Source: Coriobacteriaceae bacterium AM48-5 (GTDB taxonomy: Bacteria > Actinomycetota > Coriobacteriia > Coriobacteriales > Coriobacteriaceae). From it: DNA of 64,000 bases. The DNA is taken from NCBI GenBank assembly GCA_027669525.1, contig JAQEDJ010000001.1, positions 65,985 to 129,984 of the forward strand, written 5' to 3'. The position numbers and the translations under genes were made by a program. Positions 1 to 10,939 of the stretch are shown piece by piece. Positions within the stretch are counted from its first letter, which is position 1. Each line of letters opens with the position of its first letter. Below the pieces are notes generated by a model, which saw only the letters and a list, made by a program, of their open reading frames with translations, was not told the origin of the DNA and made no database searches.

Positions 1-396
1 CTTGCTAAGGCCCTCTTCGAGAACGACCGCATCAAGACCACCGAGACCCGCGCTAAGGCGCTGCGTTCGGTCGTCGACCCGATCATCACCTGGGCCAAGA
101 AGGGCGACCTGCACTCTCGTCGTCTGGCTATCGCCAAGCTCGGCGATAAGCAGCTCGTTGCCGAGATCTTCGACAAGGCTGCTCAGGGCATGTGGCAGGA
201 CCGCAACGGCGGTTACACCCGCATCATGAAGCTCGGTAACCGCAAGGGCGACAACGCTCCCATCGTTATCATGGAGCTCGTCACCGAGCCTTGCACGCCT
301 AAGGCCAAGAAGGCTGCTCCGGCCCCCAAGAAGGCCGCTGCTCCCAAGAAGGTCGAGGCTGTCGAGGAGGCTCCTGCTGAGGAGACCGCTGAGTAG
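1..396 (+). CDS. rplQ: 50S ribosomal protein L17 (partial, 5' end outside window)
   Basis: The frame is open from base 1 and gives 131 residues. The conserved L17 core is visible: NDRIKTTETRAKALR near the start, then the GDLHSRR and YTRIMKLGNRKGD segments. L17 binds 23S rRNA near the peptide exit tunnel. After about residue 97 the protein ends in a low-complexity tail rich in Ala, Lys, Pro and Glu that is not part of the usual bacterial L17 core; L31 in this window has a similar tail. A hairpin terminator follows directly, so this is the last gene of its operon, presumably the rpsM-rpoA-rplQ cluster. The start codon lies upstream of the window. Confidence 0.95.
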   Translation, partial: LAKALFENDRIKTTETRAKALRSVVDPIITWAKKGDLHSRRLAIAKLGDKQLVAEIFDKAAQGMWQDRNGGYTRIMKLGNRKGDNAPIVIMELVTEPCTPKAKKAAPAPKKAAAPKKVEAVEEAPAEETAE

Positions 397-422
397 ACAT
401 TCCGTCTGCATAGGCTATATTC

Positions 423-453
423 GAGGGGTACGTTCGCGTACCCCTCTTTTTTT
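423..453 (+). terminator. Intrinsic terminator after rplQ
   Basis: A 10-bp perfect stem (GAGGGGTACG / CGTACCCCTC) with a TTCG tetraloop is followed by seven T. It separates the ribosomal protein operon from truA. Confidence 0.93.
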
Positions 454-488
454 GTCGCGATACCGTTACTTGTTTGTTGGGAGCGCCC

Positions 489-1313
489 ATGACTGCGCCG
501 TCTGATTTCAATTCGATTTCCGAGCTTGACGCCACGCTCGTATTTCGCGTGGCCTATGATGGCTCGTCGTATAGCGGATTTGCCGAGCAGCCGGGACAGA
601 CGACGGTTGCGGGTGAGCTACGTCGAGCCATCGAGACGCTGCTTCGCCGCCCGATCGATCTGACGTGCGCGGGTCGTACCGATGCCGGCGTGCATGCCGT
701 GGCTCAGTACATCAGCATTCCCGTAACGGACGCTGAGCTCGCGTGTACGCGCCGTAGGTGGCTTCGGGCTATGGATGCCCTGCTGCCCAAAGATATCGCC
801 ATAAACGAGGTCTACAGGGCCCGTAAAGGCTTTTCTGCACGCTTTGACGCGCGTTCCCGTACGTATACATACCGTATTGCCGATCGCGATGCGCGCCCCG
901 TGTTGTCCCGCGGTGCCGTGTGGTGGCATCGCTGTCCCCTCGACGTCGATGCGATGGCGGCCGCCTGCCCTGCGCTTTTGGGCGAGCAGGACTTTAAAAG
1001 CTTTTGCAAGGTTGCCTCTGCCGTGGGCAAACCTACGCACCGCTGCGTAATGCGCGCCGAGTTTGGCCATGAGGTTGCGTTTGGCGAGGACATCCTGACG
1101 TTTACCATCGAGGGCAATGCGTTTCTGCATTCGATGGTCCGTACGATCGTTGGCACGCTTGTCGAGATTGGCATGCATCGCCGTAAACCCGAGTGGATGC
1201 GCGAGGTCATCGATGCTTGCGATCGTACCGCTGCGGGCCCCACGGCTCCTGCCTGCGGCCTTACGTTTATGGGCGTGGATTACGATCCCGCCGAGCTTGT
1301 CGTGCTCGACTAG
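489..1313 (+). CDS. truA: tRNA pseudouridine(38-40) synthase TruA
   Basis: TruA converts uridines 38-40 in the anticodon arm of tRNAs to pseudouridine. The protein is 274 residues, normal for the family. The catalytic aspartate is in AGRTDAGVHA, and the N-terminal VAYDGSSYSGF, the FKSFCK segment and the C-terminal FLHSMVRTIVGTL segment are all family hallmarks. The ATG at 489 is chosen because a GGGAG ribosome binding site precedes it and the fold begins shortly after; an in-frame TTG at 474 is less likely. In many actinobacteria truA follows rplQ, which supports the placement, although a terminator separates them here. Confidence 0.95.
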   Translation: MTAPSDFNSISELDATLVFRVAYDGSSYSGFAEQPGQTTVAGELRRAIETLLRRPIDLTCAGRTDAGVHAVAQYISIPVTDAELACTRRRWLRAMDALLPKDIAINEVYRARKGFSARFDARSRTYTYRIADRDARPVLSRGAVWWHRCPLDVDAMAAACPALLGEQDFKSFCKVASAVGKPTHRCVMRAEFGHEVAFGEDILTFTIEGNAFLHSMVRTIVGTLVEIGMHRRKPEWMREVIDACDRTAAGPTAPACGLTFMGVDYDPAELVVLD

Positions 1314-1474
1314 GGGAGGGCTCGACGCGCCGTTCGTCGGCACCTGCCATATGTGAGCTGCGCGTGTGCAACATCTGTTCTTGGCGTGCAATACAATCGG
1401 TGTCTCATTGCTTTAATTTACGGGGTGTACCATGAACCACGGTTTGATTCATTGCTGTCGAGAGGACGGATAAC

Positions 1475-2514
1475 TTGGTTCGACGTGGCTCGCATCCGCG
1501 ACTTTCGGTGATCCTTGTGGTAGAAGGTTCGCCCAGCTATGCGATGCGTGCGCTCGAGAGTATCCAGAACCAAGACCTCTACGATTTGCAGATTGTCGTT
1601 GTCTGCCGCGATGCTGCGCCCGGTGTGCGCCATTCGCTTCAAGTTGCTGCCGACAGGGACATCCATATTGATTTGATTGACGTCGAGGACGCGAAGCGCG
1701 GCGCTTGTCTTCGTGCCGGTTTTGATGCCTCGCGCGGCTCTCACATCATCGCCATGAACGCCGATGAGTGGTTTGCTCCGCAGGCCCTTTCCAAGATGGT
1801 CGATATCGCGTGCGATACTGCGGCAGACATGGTGTTCCCCTCGGTGTCGCTCGATCGATACGATGCGCATCGCGAGCGTCATTCGCGCGTCTTGGATGCT
1901 GCCTCTATTGCCATAGAAGACGAGTCTTCTATGGTGACTGGGCTGCCCCAGTTGATTTTGGGCGCCTAGTCGCTCAGACCTCTGGCGCGATGTATAGCCG
2001 TCCGCTGTTTGAGGCATGCCTGTCGCGCGGCAAGGCGTACCGTACGGTTGAGTTTATGGCTTATGCGCTCTCGCAGGCACGATTCGTGTCCGGCTGCGGC
2101 GACGCTTGTTTCCACGCGGTGGCACCTAAGCTTACAGATGCCTTTGATCCCACCATGTATGTCAGGATATCCGATGACACTCGAGCGCTCGACGAGCTTG
2201 CGGACTCACTCTCGGAAGCAGATAGCGGTGGTCGGCTCAAGCTGGCAAGCCAAAAGTTCTACTTTGCCGGACTGGTCGCCTGCATCGAGAATTTGTGTCT
2301 GAGCCCGCATGGGGTGTCGTCAATCGAGCGTTCCGCCCGCATGCGTGATATGCTCGAGGCGCCTCGAACCCGTCAGATGGTCGCCGCGCTCAAGGACAAC
2401 CATCGGGGGCTCGGTCTGTTGTTTGGGCCGATCGCCAGCGCCAAGCCCGCGCGCTGCGTGATGTGTACGCATCTGGCAGCTTTTCTTAACCGGACGGGCG
2501 CAAAAACCGCCTAA
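1475..2514 (+). CDS. Family 2 glycosyltransferase-like protein (one frameshift)
   Basis: The N-terminal half (SVILVVEGSPSYAMRALESI, then a NADEW segment where GT-A enzymes carry a DxD-like motif) resembles a GT-A fold nucleotide-sugar transferase. The acceptor is not predictable. The frame is lost near 1960-1975: the upstream part ends at a TAG at 1967-1969, and the protein continues in the next frame from about VAQTSGAMYSRPLF to 2514. Joining the parts needs one inserted base and gives about 346 residues. The TTG start at 1475 has a GAGAGGA site upstream. A 13-codon ORF (1432-1473) lies just before it and could be a leader or a misread true N-terminus. No partner gene suggests its pathway. 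Confidence 0.6.
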
Positions 2515-2521
2515 ACGGCTT

Positions 2522-2557
2522 ATTTCGAAACAAATTTGCATAGAATTGTTTCGAAAT
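2522..2557. promoter_or_regulatory. Inverted repeat upstream of argR (candidate operator)
   Basis: Two perfect 12-bp arms, ATTTCGAAACAA (2522-2533) and TTGTTTCGAAAT (2546-2557), are separated by 12 bp, 90 bp before the argR start. Each arm contains the TTTCGAAA palindrome. The same TTGTTTCGAAAC core occurs upstream of gltB at 47331. It is not an obvious classical ARG box, so the binding protein is unknown. A transcription terminator is unlikely because no T-run follows. Confidence 0.5.
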
Positions 2558-2646
2558 GCGTTCTTATACACAAAAGCCTTCAAATAGCGTTAAACTATTC
2601 AATCACTGATTGATTGTCTCCGCCATCTTTTGGAGAGAGGGTTTGT

Positions 2647-3084
2647 ATGGCTAAAAAACGCAATGGGCGCCAGGATGCCATTAGAGATATTGTGCGCAAT
2701 AAGGACGTCCGCACGCAGCGCGTGCTGGTCGATGAGCTCCGCGCTATGGGCTTTGATTGCACGCAGGCGACTGTCTCTCGCGATATTGCCGATATGGGGC
2801 TGCGTAAGCTCCCTGAGGGCATCTATGTTCTGGCAGAGGACCTGCACCTGCAGCGTATGGTTTCCGAGCTCGTAACGGGCGTTTTGCGTACCGATAATCT
2901 GGTTATGATCAAGGCTCAGCCTGGCACGGCTTCCGGCATCGCCGCCGCCGTTGATGCGGCAGAGTTGCCCGATGTGCTTGGCTCGCTTGCCGGCAACGAT
3001 ACGATTTTGGTTATTGCCCAGACGGCCGAGGACGGCGAGCGTCTTGAGGCGCTGATCAATAAGCTGAGCAATTCTCGCAAGTAG
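2647..3084 (+). CDS. argR: Arginine repressor ArgR
   Basis: ArgR is the hexameric, arginine-responsive regulator of arginine biosynthesis and catabolism. The 145-residue protein has the N-terminal winged helix with the recognition segment CTQATVSRDI, followed by the C-terminal oligomerisation and arginine-binding domain (GTASGIAAAVD, then GNDTILVIAQT). The ATG at 2647 follows a GGAGAGAGGG ribosome binding site and matches the usual MxKKxxR start. No arginine biosynthesis genes are present in the window, so argR is unlinked here. A strong terminator follows. The inverted repeat at 2522-2557 may control it. Confidence 0.93.
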   Translation: MAKKRNGRQDAIRDIVRNKDVRTQRVLVDELRAMGFDCTQATVSRDIADMGLRKLPEGIYVLAEDLHLQRMVSELVTGVLRTDNLVMIKAQPGTASGIAAAVDAAELPDVLGSLAGNDTILVIAQTAEDGERLEALINKLSNSRK

Positions 3085-3135
3085 GCGTGCGGGTCGTGCG
3101 CTCGGCACTGTGTGCGCTGACATAGTGTCTTGTAA

Positions 3136-3169
3136 GGGGGTATCGACGTTGGTCGGTACCCCCTTTTTT
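3136..3169 (+). terminator. Intrinsic terminator after argR
   Basis: GGGGGTA(T)CGAC pairs with GTCGGTACCCCC around a GTTG loop and is followed by six T. Confidence 0.9.
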
Positions 3170-3213
3170 GTTTGCCGGTATAAAGACCGCCCACCAGGTC
3201 GCTTCAAACTAAA

Positions 3214-3250
3214 AGGCCCCCGAGCAGTTTAATAAGCTGATCGGGGGCCT
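3214..3250 (-). terminator. Intrinsic terminator of the penicillin-binding protein gene
   Basis: The stem AGGCCCCCGA / TCGGGGGCCT has 10 perfect base pairs. Read on the minus strand it is followed by TTTTAG, 24 bp beyond the stop codon of the PBP gene. Confidence 0.85.
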
Positions 3251-3273
3251 TGTTGCTTATGGCTGGATGATTT

Positions 3274-5469
3274 CTAGCCGACCGTATCGTCAGGCGTGGG
3301 CGAGGGGTCGGGAGTGGGCGTGGGCGTGGGCGTGCCGCCATCGCCGCCGGTCGAACCACCGGTGGAGCCGCCCGTCGAGCCACCGGTCGTACCGGTGCCG
3401 CCGGTGGTGTCGCCGCCCGTGGTCTCGGTGGTCGTGGTCGTCGTGGTAGTCGTTGTGGTGGTTTCCTCTTCGTCCTCGTTCTCGTCCTTGTCCTTGTCGT
3501 CGTTCTCCGTCTTCTTGGTGTTGTTGGTGCCGTAGAACTTCCAGACGCTGTTGTTCTTGTAGGTGGGCGCCGTTCCGGTCGCAAACTCCTCGCGCTCGGT
3601 ACCGGTCAGAACGGTGTTCATAAACCGCTTAAAGACAGGCAGGTTGGTGCTGTCGCCCAGCAGGTCCGTGCCGTATTTTTGGATGGGGATCTCGCCCGCG
3701 GAATAGCCGGTCCACAGGCGCACGCCAGCTGCGGGGTATAACCGCAGAACCACAGGTTGGTGGTGTTGTCGGTGGTGCCCGTTTTGCCGGCATAGGCTGG
3801 TTGACGCTCAGGGCACCGGCAGCACCCGTACCGCCGCCCTGCATGACGCCGGACAGAACATCGGTGACCGCGGCGGCCTCGCCCTCGGTAAGCACCTGTG
3901 AGGGATTGTCAGTGTGCTGGTACAGCACCGAACCGGTACGAGAGTCAATCTCGGTGATGGCGATCGGCTGGCGATAGTAGCCGCCGTTGGCAAACGTCGC
4001 GTAGGCGGCGGCCATCTCGAGCGGCGAGATCGAGCCGGTGCCGAGGGTCATGACGGGAACGTCCTCGATGTTGTCCTTGGCGGGGTCGATGCCGAGCCTT
4101 TTGACGAGCGAGATGATCTTGCTGTTGCCGACGGCTTCCGCCACCTGGATGTAGCCGGTGTTGGAGGAGTATGCCGTCGCCTGCTTAAGCGTGATGTTGC
4201 CATAGCTATGGTTGGCGTAGTTTTGGACCTCGGTCGTGGTGCCCTTGGCCTTGAGCGGCGAGTTGCAGTTGAGGGTGACGTTGGGGTTCATGCCGTTTTG
4301 GATGGCAGTTGCCAGCGTAAAGGCCTTAAAGGTGGAGCCGACGGGACGCTTGGCCGTGGCATGGTTTACGTGGTTCTCGTCGGCGTTGTAGTCGTAGCCG
4401 CCCACCATGCACTTGATGTAGCCGGTCTTGGGGTCGACGACGACCATGCCCATGTCCAGGCCGTCGAGCGAGAGCGTGTCGAGCTGCTCTCGGACGCATT
4501 CTCTGCCACCTGCTGCATCGTGGGGTCGATGGTGGTCTTGACGGTCAGGCCGCCCTTAAAGAGCACGTCGGTCGAGAACTCCTGCTCCAGCAGCTGCTTA
4601 ACATAGGCGACAAAGTAGGGCTGCGAGTATACGTCGACGCCGCTGCCCGAAATCTCGGTCACGTTGAGGGTGATGGGCTCGGCCTGTGCGGCATCGTGCT
4701 CCTCCTGCGTGATGTGGCCCAGGCGCAACATGTTGTCAAGGACCTTGTTGCGACGGGACAGCGCCAGGTCGGGGTTGACCGTGGGGTCGTACTGCGAGGG
4801 CGAGTTGGGAAGGCCGATGAGCAGTGCGGCCTCGCTCAGGGTGAGGTCGGCGGCGCTCTTGGACAGATAGGTTTCGGCTGCGGCCTCGATGCCGTAGGCG
4901 CCGTGACCGTAGTAGATGGTGTTGAGGTACATCATGAGGATCTCGTCTTTGGAGTACATGTCCTCCATCTTGACGGCGATGTAGGCCTCGCGCACCTTAC
5001 GCTCGATGGTCGAGTCGAACTGCTCCTCCTGCAGGATGGTGTTGCGCACCAGCTGCTGGGTGATAGTCGAGGCGCCTTCGTGCCCGCCGCCGAGGGTTGC
5101 CACCGCAGCACGCGCGATACCCCACAGGTCGATACCGCCGTGCTCGTAGAAGCGCTCGTCCTCGACGTCAACGGTGCCCTGCAGCACGTAGGGGGAGACC
5201 TCGTCCTTGGTGATGGACTTGCGGTTTTGCGTGTAGAAGCTCGCAATCTTGTTGCCGTTGCAGTCGACGATCTCGGTGGGCTCGCTCACCAGATACGCGT
5301 TGGCGTCGGTGTAGTCGGGCAGATCGGACAGCCAGCGGTTGACGTTGCCGACCATGCCGATGCCAAACGCCACGCCCGCGATAAGCAAAAAGCCCAAAAA
5401 CGAGAGCAGGATTATGGGCAGAGCATGCGTCTTTGAACGGCTGCGTCCCTGTCGTTGGCGAGGACCCAT
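3274..5469 (-). CDS. Class A penicillin-binding protein, transglycosylase/transpeptidase (three frameshifts)
   Basis: A bifunctional peptidoglycan synthase anchored by one N-terminal membrane segment (about residues 18-42). The GT51 glycosyltransferase domain follows, with EDERFYEHGGID and TITQQLVRN. The transpeptidase domain has all three catalytic motifs: STFK (SxxK), SSN and KTGTT. The C-terminus is an acidic stretch, a run of 12 threonines and Gly/Ser/Thr/Pro repeats, probably an extracellular wall-spanning tail. The ATG at 5469 has a GGAGGT site. The frame is lost near 4475, 3800 and 3720; three missing bases restore one protein of about 732 residues. All catalytic motifs survive, so the breaks look like read errors rather than decay. 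Confidence 0.88.
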
Positions 5470-5631
5470 ATATTGACCTCCAGGTATGTCGTGCCGGACG
5501 GTGGATGTGCCGTCGGGGCAGGATGGACATAAGTTATTACACGATAAACCAAACGGGGCGCGCGAGGCCTCGTGTATGCTGGAAGACGGCATTTTTCAGA
5601 GTGAATGCATACCTTGGTAAGGAGTTTGTCG

Positions 5632-7588
5632 ATGGCGATTCGGACGATGGGGCCGAGCGGACAATACGAGACTGGATTGGATGCTGCCGGTGCGGCGCTG
5701 CCCGAGCTGCTGGCGCCGGCGGGCGGACTCGACCAGATGCTTGCGGCCATCGCCGCGGGTGCCGATGCCATCTATGCGGGGTTGGGCGGCTTTAACGCCC
5801 GTGTGAGCGCCCATGGCTTTACGGATGACGAGTTTGCGCGCGGCTGCGCCGTGGCGCATGCCCATGGCGTGCGTGTGTACGTAACGCTCAACGTGTTCGT
5901 GTTTGACGATGAGTTGTCCGACGCGGTGGCGTTGGGAGCTCATGCACTGGAGTTGGGCGCCGATGCTCTGATTGTCGCCGATGCCGGGTTGGCCTGCGCG
6001 CTGCGCGCGGCGATTCCCGGGGTCGAGATTCACCTGTCCACGCAGGCGGGCGCTCATAGCGAGAGCGCCGTGCGGCTTGCCGCCGATGAGCTTGGGGTCG
6101 AGCGCGTGACGACGGCACGCGAGCTGACGGTCGACGAGATTGCGGCGCTATGTGCCACGGGCGTGCCCATCGAGGTATTCTGCCACGGTGCGATTTGCAT
6201 CGGCTATTCGGGGGCGTGCGAGTTCTCGGCCCTGCGGCGTGGGCGCTCGGCGATGCGCGGCGACTGCACGCAGCCGTGCCGTTTGGCGTACGACCTGGTG
6301 GACGAGGCTGGACAGAGCGTTGTCGCCGTCGAGGGAGATCGCTTGCTGTGCCCGCGCGACTATCTGGGTATTGCGCATCTGCCCGAGCTTGTAGATGCCG
6401 GCGTGGCGTCGCTCAAGATCGAGGGGCGCATGAAGAACCCTGATACGTATTCAACGTGGTGCGGGTGTGGCGCCGGACACTCGATATGCTGTGCGACGGC
6501 GCGTGGGACCCCGGTGCCGTGGAAGAGCTCGAGCGCGAGCTGGGAAGGTCGTTTAACCGTGGGTTTACCGATGCGTACCTGCGAGGACGTTCGGGTGCCG
6601 AGCTTATGAGCTTTGAGCGTGCGATCAACCAAGGTGTGCGCGTGGGACGCCTGGTGGCCGTTGGCCACGAAGAGGTGACCGTTGAGCTCGATGCCGCCGT
6701 GGCGGCGGGTGACACGCTCGAGATTCGGTTCTATCCGGGTGCCGACGCGCGTCCCGATGTGCCCAAGCGCTGGCCGCAGGTGCCCTGTCCGGTGGATGCC
6801 GCGGCGGGGGAGCGCGTCGTCGTGCATTGCAAGCGTAAGGTTGACACGGGCTGCGAGGTGTACCTGATTCGCAGCGCCGGCGTGTTGGATCAGACGGCGG
6901 CGGTGTTGGAGCGCATGCGGGCCGAGGCAGATGCGATTGCGCCCGTTGCACGTGCCGTTGAGGTACTGCCCTTTGAGGACGTTGCGGTGGATGGCGGTGC
7001 GTCGACGGAGTTGGTGGAGTGCGCGGCTCCCGCTCGCATGGTTTTTGCTTGGCAGCTGATGGATGCGACCCGCGCGGAGAACTCGATTTGTCCGACGCCG
7101 TTGTGGTGCTTGACGAGGTGTACCGCACGGGTGACGCTGACCGGACCCGCTCACTGATGCAGCGTGCCGGGCGCGTCGTCTGCCGCAACCTGGGACAGGT
7201 GGTGATCGCTCGCGAGCTGGGCGTGACGTTTGACGTGGCGGCGCCGGTGTTCTGCGCGAATCGGGCCACGCTTGCCTGGCTGCGCGAACTCGGTGCGGGG
7301 CGGGTGTACTTGCCGGCCGAGTTGCTCGGCAATGATGTGGAGCGTATTGCCGAACTGGCTGCTGAACCCGGCGTCTGGGGTCCGGTCGACGCCGACCGTC
7401 CCGAGCTTATGGTGTGCGAGCACTGCCTGCTGACCGCCGAGGGCGTCTGTGCCACCGATGCGACGGGGCAGGTCCGTTGCCGCGACTGCTTGCGTCGTCG
7501 GCAGGCGCGCTATCTGGTCGAACGTGACGGTACGCGTCTGCCAGTTGCCATTGACGCATGCGGCAGGACGAGGATTTTCCTGTCGTAG
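5632..7588 (+). CDS. Peptidase U32 family protein (two frameshifts)
   Basis: The N-terminal TIM-barrel begins ELLAPAGGLDQMLAAI, and the family signature is clear: EVFCHGAICIGYSGAC, then GDCTQPCR, with the conserved cysteines. Members act as collagenase-like proteases or as tRNA/rRNA hydroxylation factors (TrhP, RlhA), so the substrate is uncertain. The C-terminus carries another Cys cluster (CEHC...CRDC), possibly metal binding. The ATG at 5632 has an AAGGAG site. The frame is lost near 6450 (GATTACGTA appears as GATACGTA) and again between about 7040 and 7085; two missing bases restore about 652 residues. It is divergent from the PBP gene, so the two share the 160-bp promoter region. Confidence 0.85.
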
Positions 7589-7684
7589 GTGCCGCGTCGC
7601 GTCAGTTTGTTATCATAAGAGAGTTTATGGACTTCCAGCACCGCCGTTTTCGGCGAGGGTGCTATAGCAAAAGGAGGATACCCA

Positions 7685-8895
7685 ATGCTGTCTGTTGACG
7701 AGCAAATGCGTATCATCACCTCGGGCGCCGCGCAGATCGTCCCCGAGGCCGACCTTCGCAAGAAGCTTGAGAAGGGCGAGCCCCTCAACATCAAGCTCGG
7801 CGTCGACCCCACCAGCCCCGACCTGCACCTGGGCCATGCCGTGCCGCTGCGCAAGATGCGCCAGTTCCAGGACCTGGGCCACAACGTCACCCTTATCATC
7901 GGCAACGGCACCGCGCTGATCGGCGATCCCTCGGGCAAGAACTCCACCCGTCCGCAGCTTTCGCAGGAGCAGATCGAGGCCAACGCCGAGACCTACGTGA
8001 GCCAGGCCATGAAGATCCTGGACCCCGAGAAGACCACCATCGTGCACAACGGTGACTGGATCCTTTCGATGGATCTGGCCGGCCTGCTGCAGGTGTGCTC
8101 CAAGTTCACCGTTGCCCGCATTCTTGAGCGCGACGACTTTACTAAGCGCTACCAGTCTCAGACGCCGATCGCCCTGCACGAGTTCCTGTACCCCGTGATG
8201 CAGGCCTTCGACTCCGTTCAGATCAAGGCCGACGTGGAGATGGGCGGCACCGACCAGCTCTTCAACCTGCTCGCTGGTCGCGAGCTCATGGAGAAGATGG
8301 GTATGGAGCCCCAGATCGCGCTCACCATGCCGCTGCTCGAGGGCACCGATGGCGTTCGTAAGATGTCCAAGTCCTATGGCAACTACATCGGCCTGACCGA
8401 CGCCCCCAAGGATATGTTCGGCAAGACCATGTCCATCCCCGACGAGATGATCGGCAAGTACTATCGTCTGGCCAGCTCGCTCACCCCTGCCGAGGTCGAC
8501 AAGATCGACGCCGCCCTGGCCGATGGCTCCGCCGACCCCTACGAGCTCAAGCGCGCTCTGGGCCGCGACCTGTGCGACACCTACCACGGCGCCGCGCCGG
8601 CGACGAGGCTCAGGCCGAGTTCGACCGCGTATTCAAGGAGGGCCAGCTCGCCGACTTCCCCGAGAAGCACGTTGAGCTGACCGTCAACGACGAGGGCCAG
8701 ATCTACCTCGCCGGCCTGCTCAAGGACCTGGGTCTTTCGGCGAGCGCCGGCCAGGCCCGTCGCGATATCGACGGCGGCGGCGTCAAGATCAACGGCAAGG
8801 CCGTGGCTCCCAAGAGCTATAACATCGATCCCAGCGCTCTCAAGCTGGGCGACACCCTCTCCGTAGGCAAGCGCAAAGGCTTTAAATTGGTCTAA
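7685..8895 (+). CDS. tyrS: Tyrosyl-tRNA synthetase (one frameshift)
   Basis: TyrS charges tRNA-Tyr. The class I HIGH-type motif is HLGHAVPLRKM, the tyrosine-binding region includes QAFDSVQIKADVEMGGTDQ, and the second signature is KMSKSYGNYI. An S4-type RNA-binding domain closes the protein (AGQARRDIDGGGVKINGKA). The start follows an AAAGGAGG site. The frame changes near 8590 in the linker before the S4 domain: GCCGCGCCGGC most likely stands for GCCGCGGCCGGC. One restored G gives 403 residues, normal for bacterial TyrS. It is usually the only tyrosyl-tRNA synthetase and therefore essential, so a real frameshift is very unlikely. No T-box leader is visible in the short upstream gap. Confidence 0.93.
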
Positions 8896-8926
8896 CGAGC
8901 AAGTTGACCTCACAAGTGCCAAAAAA

Positions 8927-8962
8927 GGCCGCAGCCGGGATTCCCGACTGCGGCCTTTTTTT
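8927..8962 (+). terminator. Intrinsic terminator after tyrS
   Basis: GGCCGCAGCCGGGA pairs with TCCCGACTGCGGCC and is followed by seven T. Confidence 0.9.
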
Positions 8963-8970
8963 GGTTACGA

Positions 8971-9000
8971 TGATCCCTTGGGGACGGAGGGATCATTTGG
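8971..9000. repeat. Short dyad with GGGATCATTTGG end
   Basis: GATCCCT (8972-8978) and AGGGATC (8988-8994) form a small hairpin ending in GATCATTTGG. The same GGGATCATTTGGG end closes the larger dyad at 33287-33380, suggesting a dispersed repeat family. Confidence 0.45.
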
Positions 9001-9120
9001 CGGTGCCGTTAAGCGGATGGGGTGTTAGTGGGACCTTCTTTTGGGCATACAATGGCTATTGGCTTGCTGCGGTGAAGGCCTGTCCGCTCCGCAGTTATTT
9101 CAAACGTTAAAGGAGTATGT

Positions 9121-10939
9121 ATGTCCGTTGAGGTCATGAGGTCTGTGATCGAGGCCGCCGAGGGTCGTGTGTCCGTCGACACGCTGTTTACCAATGCGCA
9201 GATTGTCGACGTGTACGGCCAGCGCGTGGCGCGTGGTAGCGTTGCCGTCAAGGACGGCGTAATCGTCGGCGTGCTCTACGACGGTCGCGACGATACCGCC
9301 GGCACCTACGAGGCTGCTGAGGTTATCGACTGCCAGGGTCGCTATCTCGCCCCCGGTTTTATCGACGGACATCTGCATATCGAGTCCTCGAACATCCGCC
9401 CCGCCGAGTACGCGCGCATGGCGGCGACGCGCGGTACCACCACTGCCATTGCCGACAGCCACGAGATCGCCAACGTAGCGGGCCTGGACGGCCTGCGCTT
9501 TATGATCGAGGACGGTCGCCGCGCGCCCATTTCCATCAAGTACATGATGCCCTCGTGCGTGCCCGCGCTGCCCGATGAGCAGGCCGGTGCCGTCATTACC
9601 GCCGCCGATATGCAGGCGTTTTTTGCCGAGCATCCGGGCGACGTTTTTGGCCTCGGCGAGATGATGAACCTGCCGGGCGTCTTTATGGCCGATCCCGAGA
9701 CCTGCGCTCGTATCGACGCTGCTAACCAGACGCCGTCCAAGCAAGTCGACGGCCATGCGCCACTTGTCGCCGGCAAGGACCTCAACGCCTATGCCGCGGC
9801 GGGCATTATCGCCGACCACGAGTCGACGATCCCCGAGGAGGCGCTCGATAAGCTGTCCCGCGGCATGTATGTGATGCTGCGCGAGGGTACGTGTAGCCAC
9901 GACCTTGCCAACTTGTCGCCGATGCTGTTGGAGAACCCCGCCCGCGCCCGCCGCTGCTGTTTTGCGACCGACGACCGCGCTCCCTCCGATGCGCTTTCGA
10001 CCGGCATGATCGACAATGCCTGCCGCGTGGCTATCGAGGCCGGTATTGACCCCGTGGTTGCTATCTCTATGGCGTCCCTGTCCACGGCCGAGGCGTTTGG
10101 CCTGGACCACGGTTGCCGCGACCCGCGCGAGCTGCGTGGCGCCATCGCCCCGGGCAAGCGTGCCGACCTGCTGGTGCTCAATGATCTGACGTTTGCCACG
10201 GCTCCGCATCGCGTGTATGCCGCCGGCGCGCTCGTGGCACAGGACGGCACTTTTGTGGGCGAGGTTGCGCCCGAGACCGCCGAGGTCGCAGCGCTTGCCG
10301 ATGAACTGCGTGCTTCCGTTAAGCTGCCGAAGCTATCGCTCGACGTGTTCGACTATGCCTTTAAGCCGGGCGAGGCTGTGATCGACGTGGTGCCGGGCAA
10401 GGCCATCACGGGTATGGTCCGTCCCGAGACTGACGAGGACTTGCGTCGCATTATGCTGATTGAGCGCCATGGCCGCGGCGTGTCGCTGCAGGCCGAGGGC
10501 GTCGATGGCGAGGGTCCTGCGGGCCTGGGCCTTGTTGGCAAGCACATCGGTCGCGGCTGGGTGCGCGGCTTTACCATCACGGGCGGCGCCATTGCCTCCA
10601 CGATCGGCCACGACTCGCACAACGTGTGCGTGGTGGGCGACAACGCCGCCGATATGATGGCCGCTGTTGAGGCCGTTGGCCAGGGTGGTCACGTGCTAGT
10701 GCGCAACGGCGAGGTCGTGGCGCGCATTCCGCTGGCGCTCGGTGGCTGATGAGCGAAGGCACGGCCGAGGACGTTGCCGCGCAGCACGACGACTTTATGG
10801 TCAAGGCACGTGCCATGGGTATTGAGCCGCCGCTCGACCCCATCATGGGCATCATCTTCCTGCCCCTGCCGGTCATCCCGACGCTCCGCATCCGCCCCGA
10901 GGCATGTTCGACGTCACGACCTTCACCTACGCCGACTAG
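9121..10939 (+). CDS. ade: Adenine deaminase (two frameshifts)
   Basis: This amidohydrolase deaminates adenine to hypoxanthine in purine salvage. Metal-binding and active-site motifs are FIDGHLHIESS, VDGHAP and CFATDDRAPSD. The ATG at 9121 follows AAAGGAG. The first open frame stops at 10749, but the next stretch (MSEGTAEDVAAQHDDFMVKA... LPVIPTLRI... MFDVTTF) is the normal C-terminal domain of adenine deaminases, whose usual end is a LPVIP...GLFDV segment. A missing C near 10747 and a missing G near 10902 (GAGGCATG for GAGGGCATG) restore 606 residues ending at 10939. The stop codon lies inside a dispersed GACTAGTC repeat. Confidence 0.9.

Noticed and set aside
1432..1473. 13-codon ORF before the glycosyltransferase as a leader peptide
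   Set aside because: No attenuator structure or regulatory codon bias is visible; it may simply be the true N-terminus cut off by another lost base.
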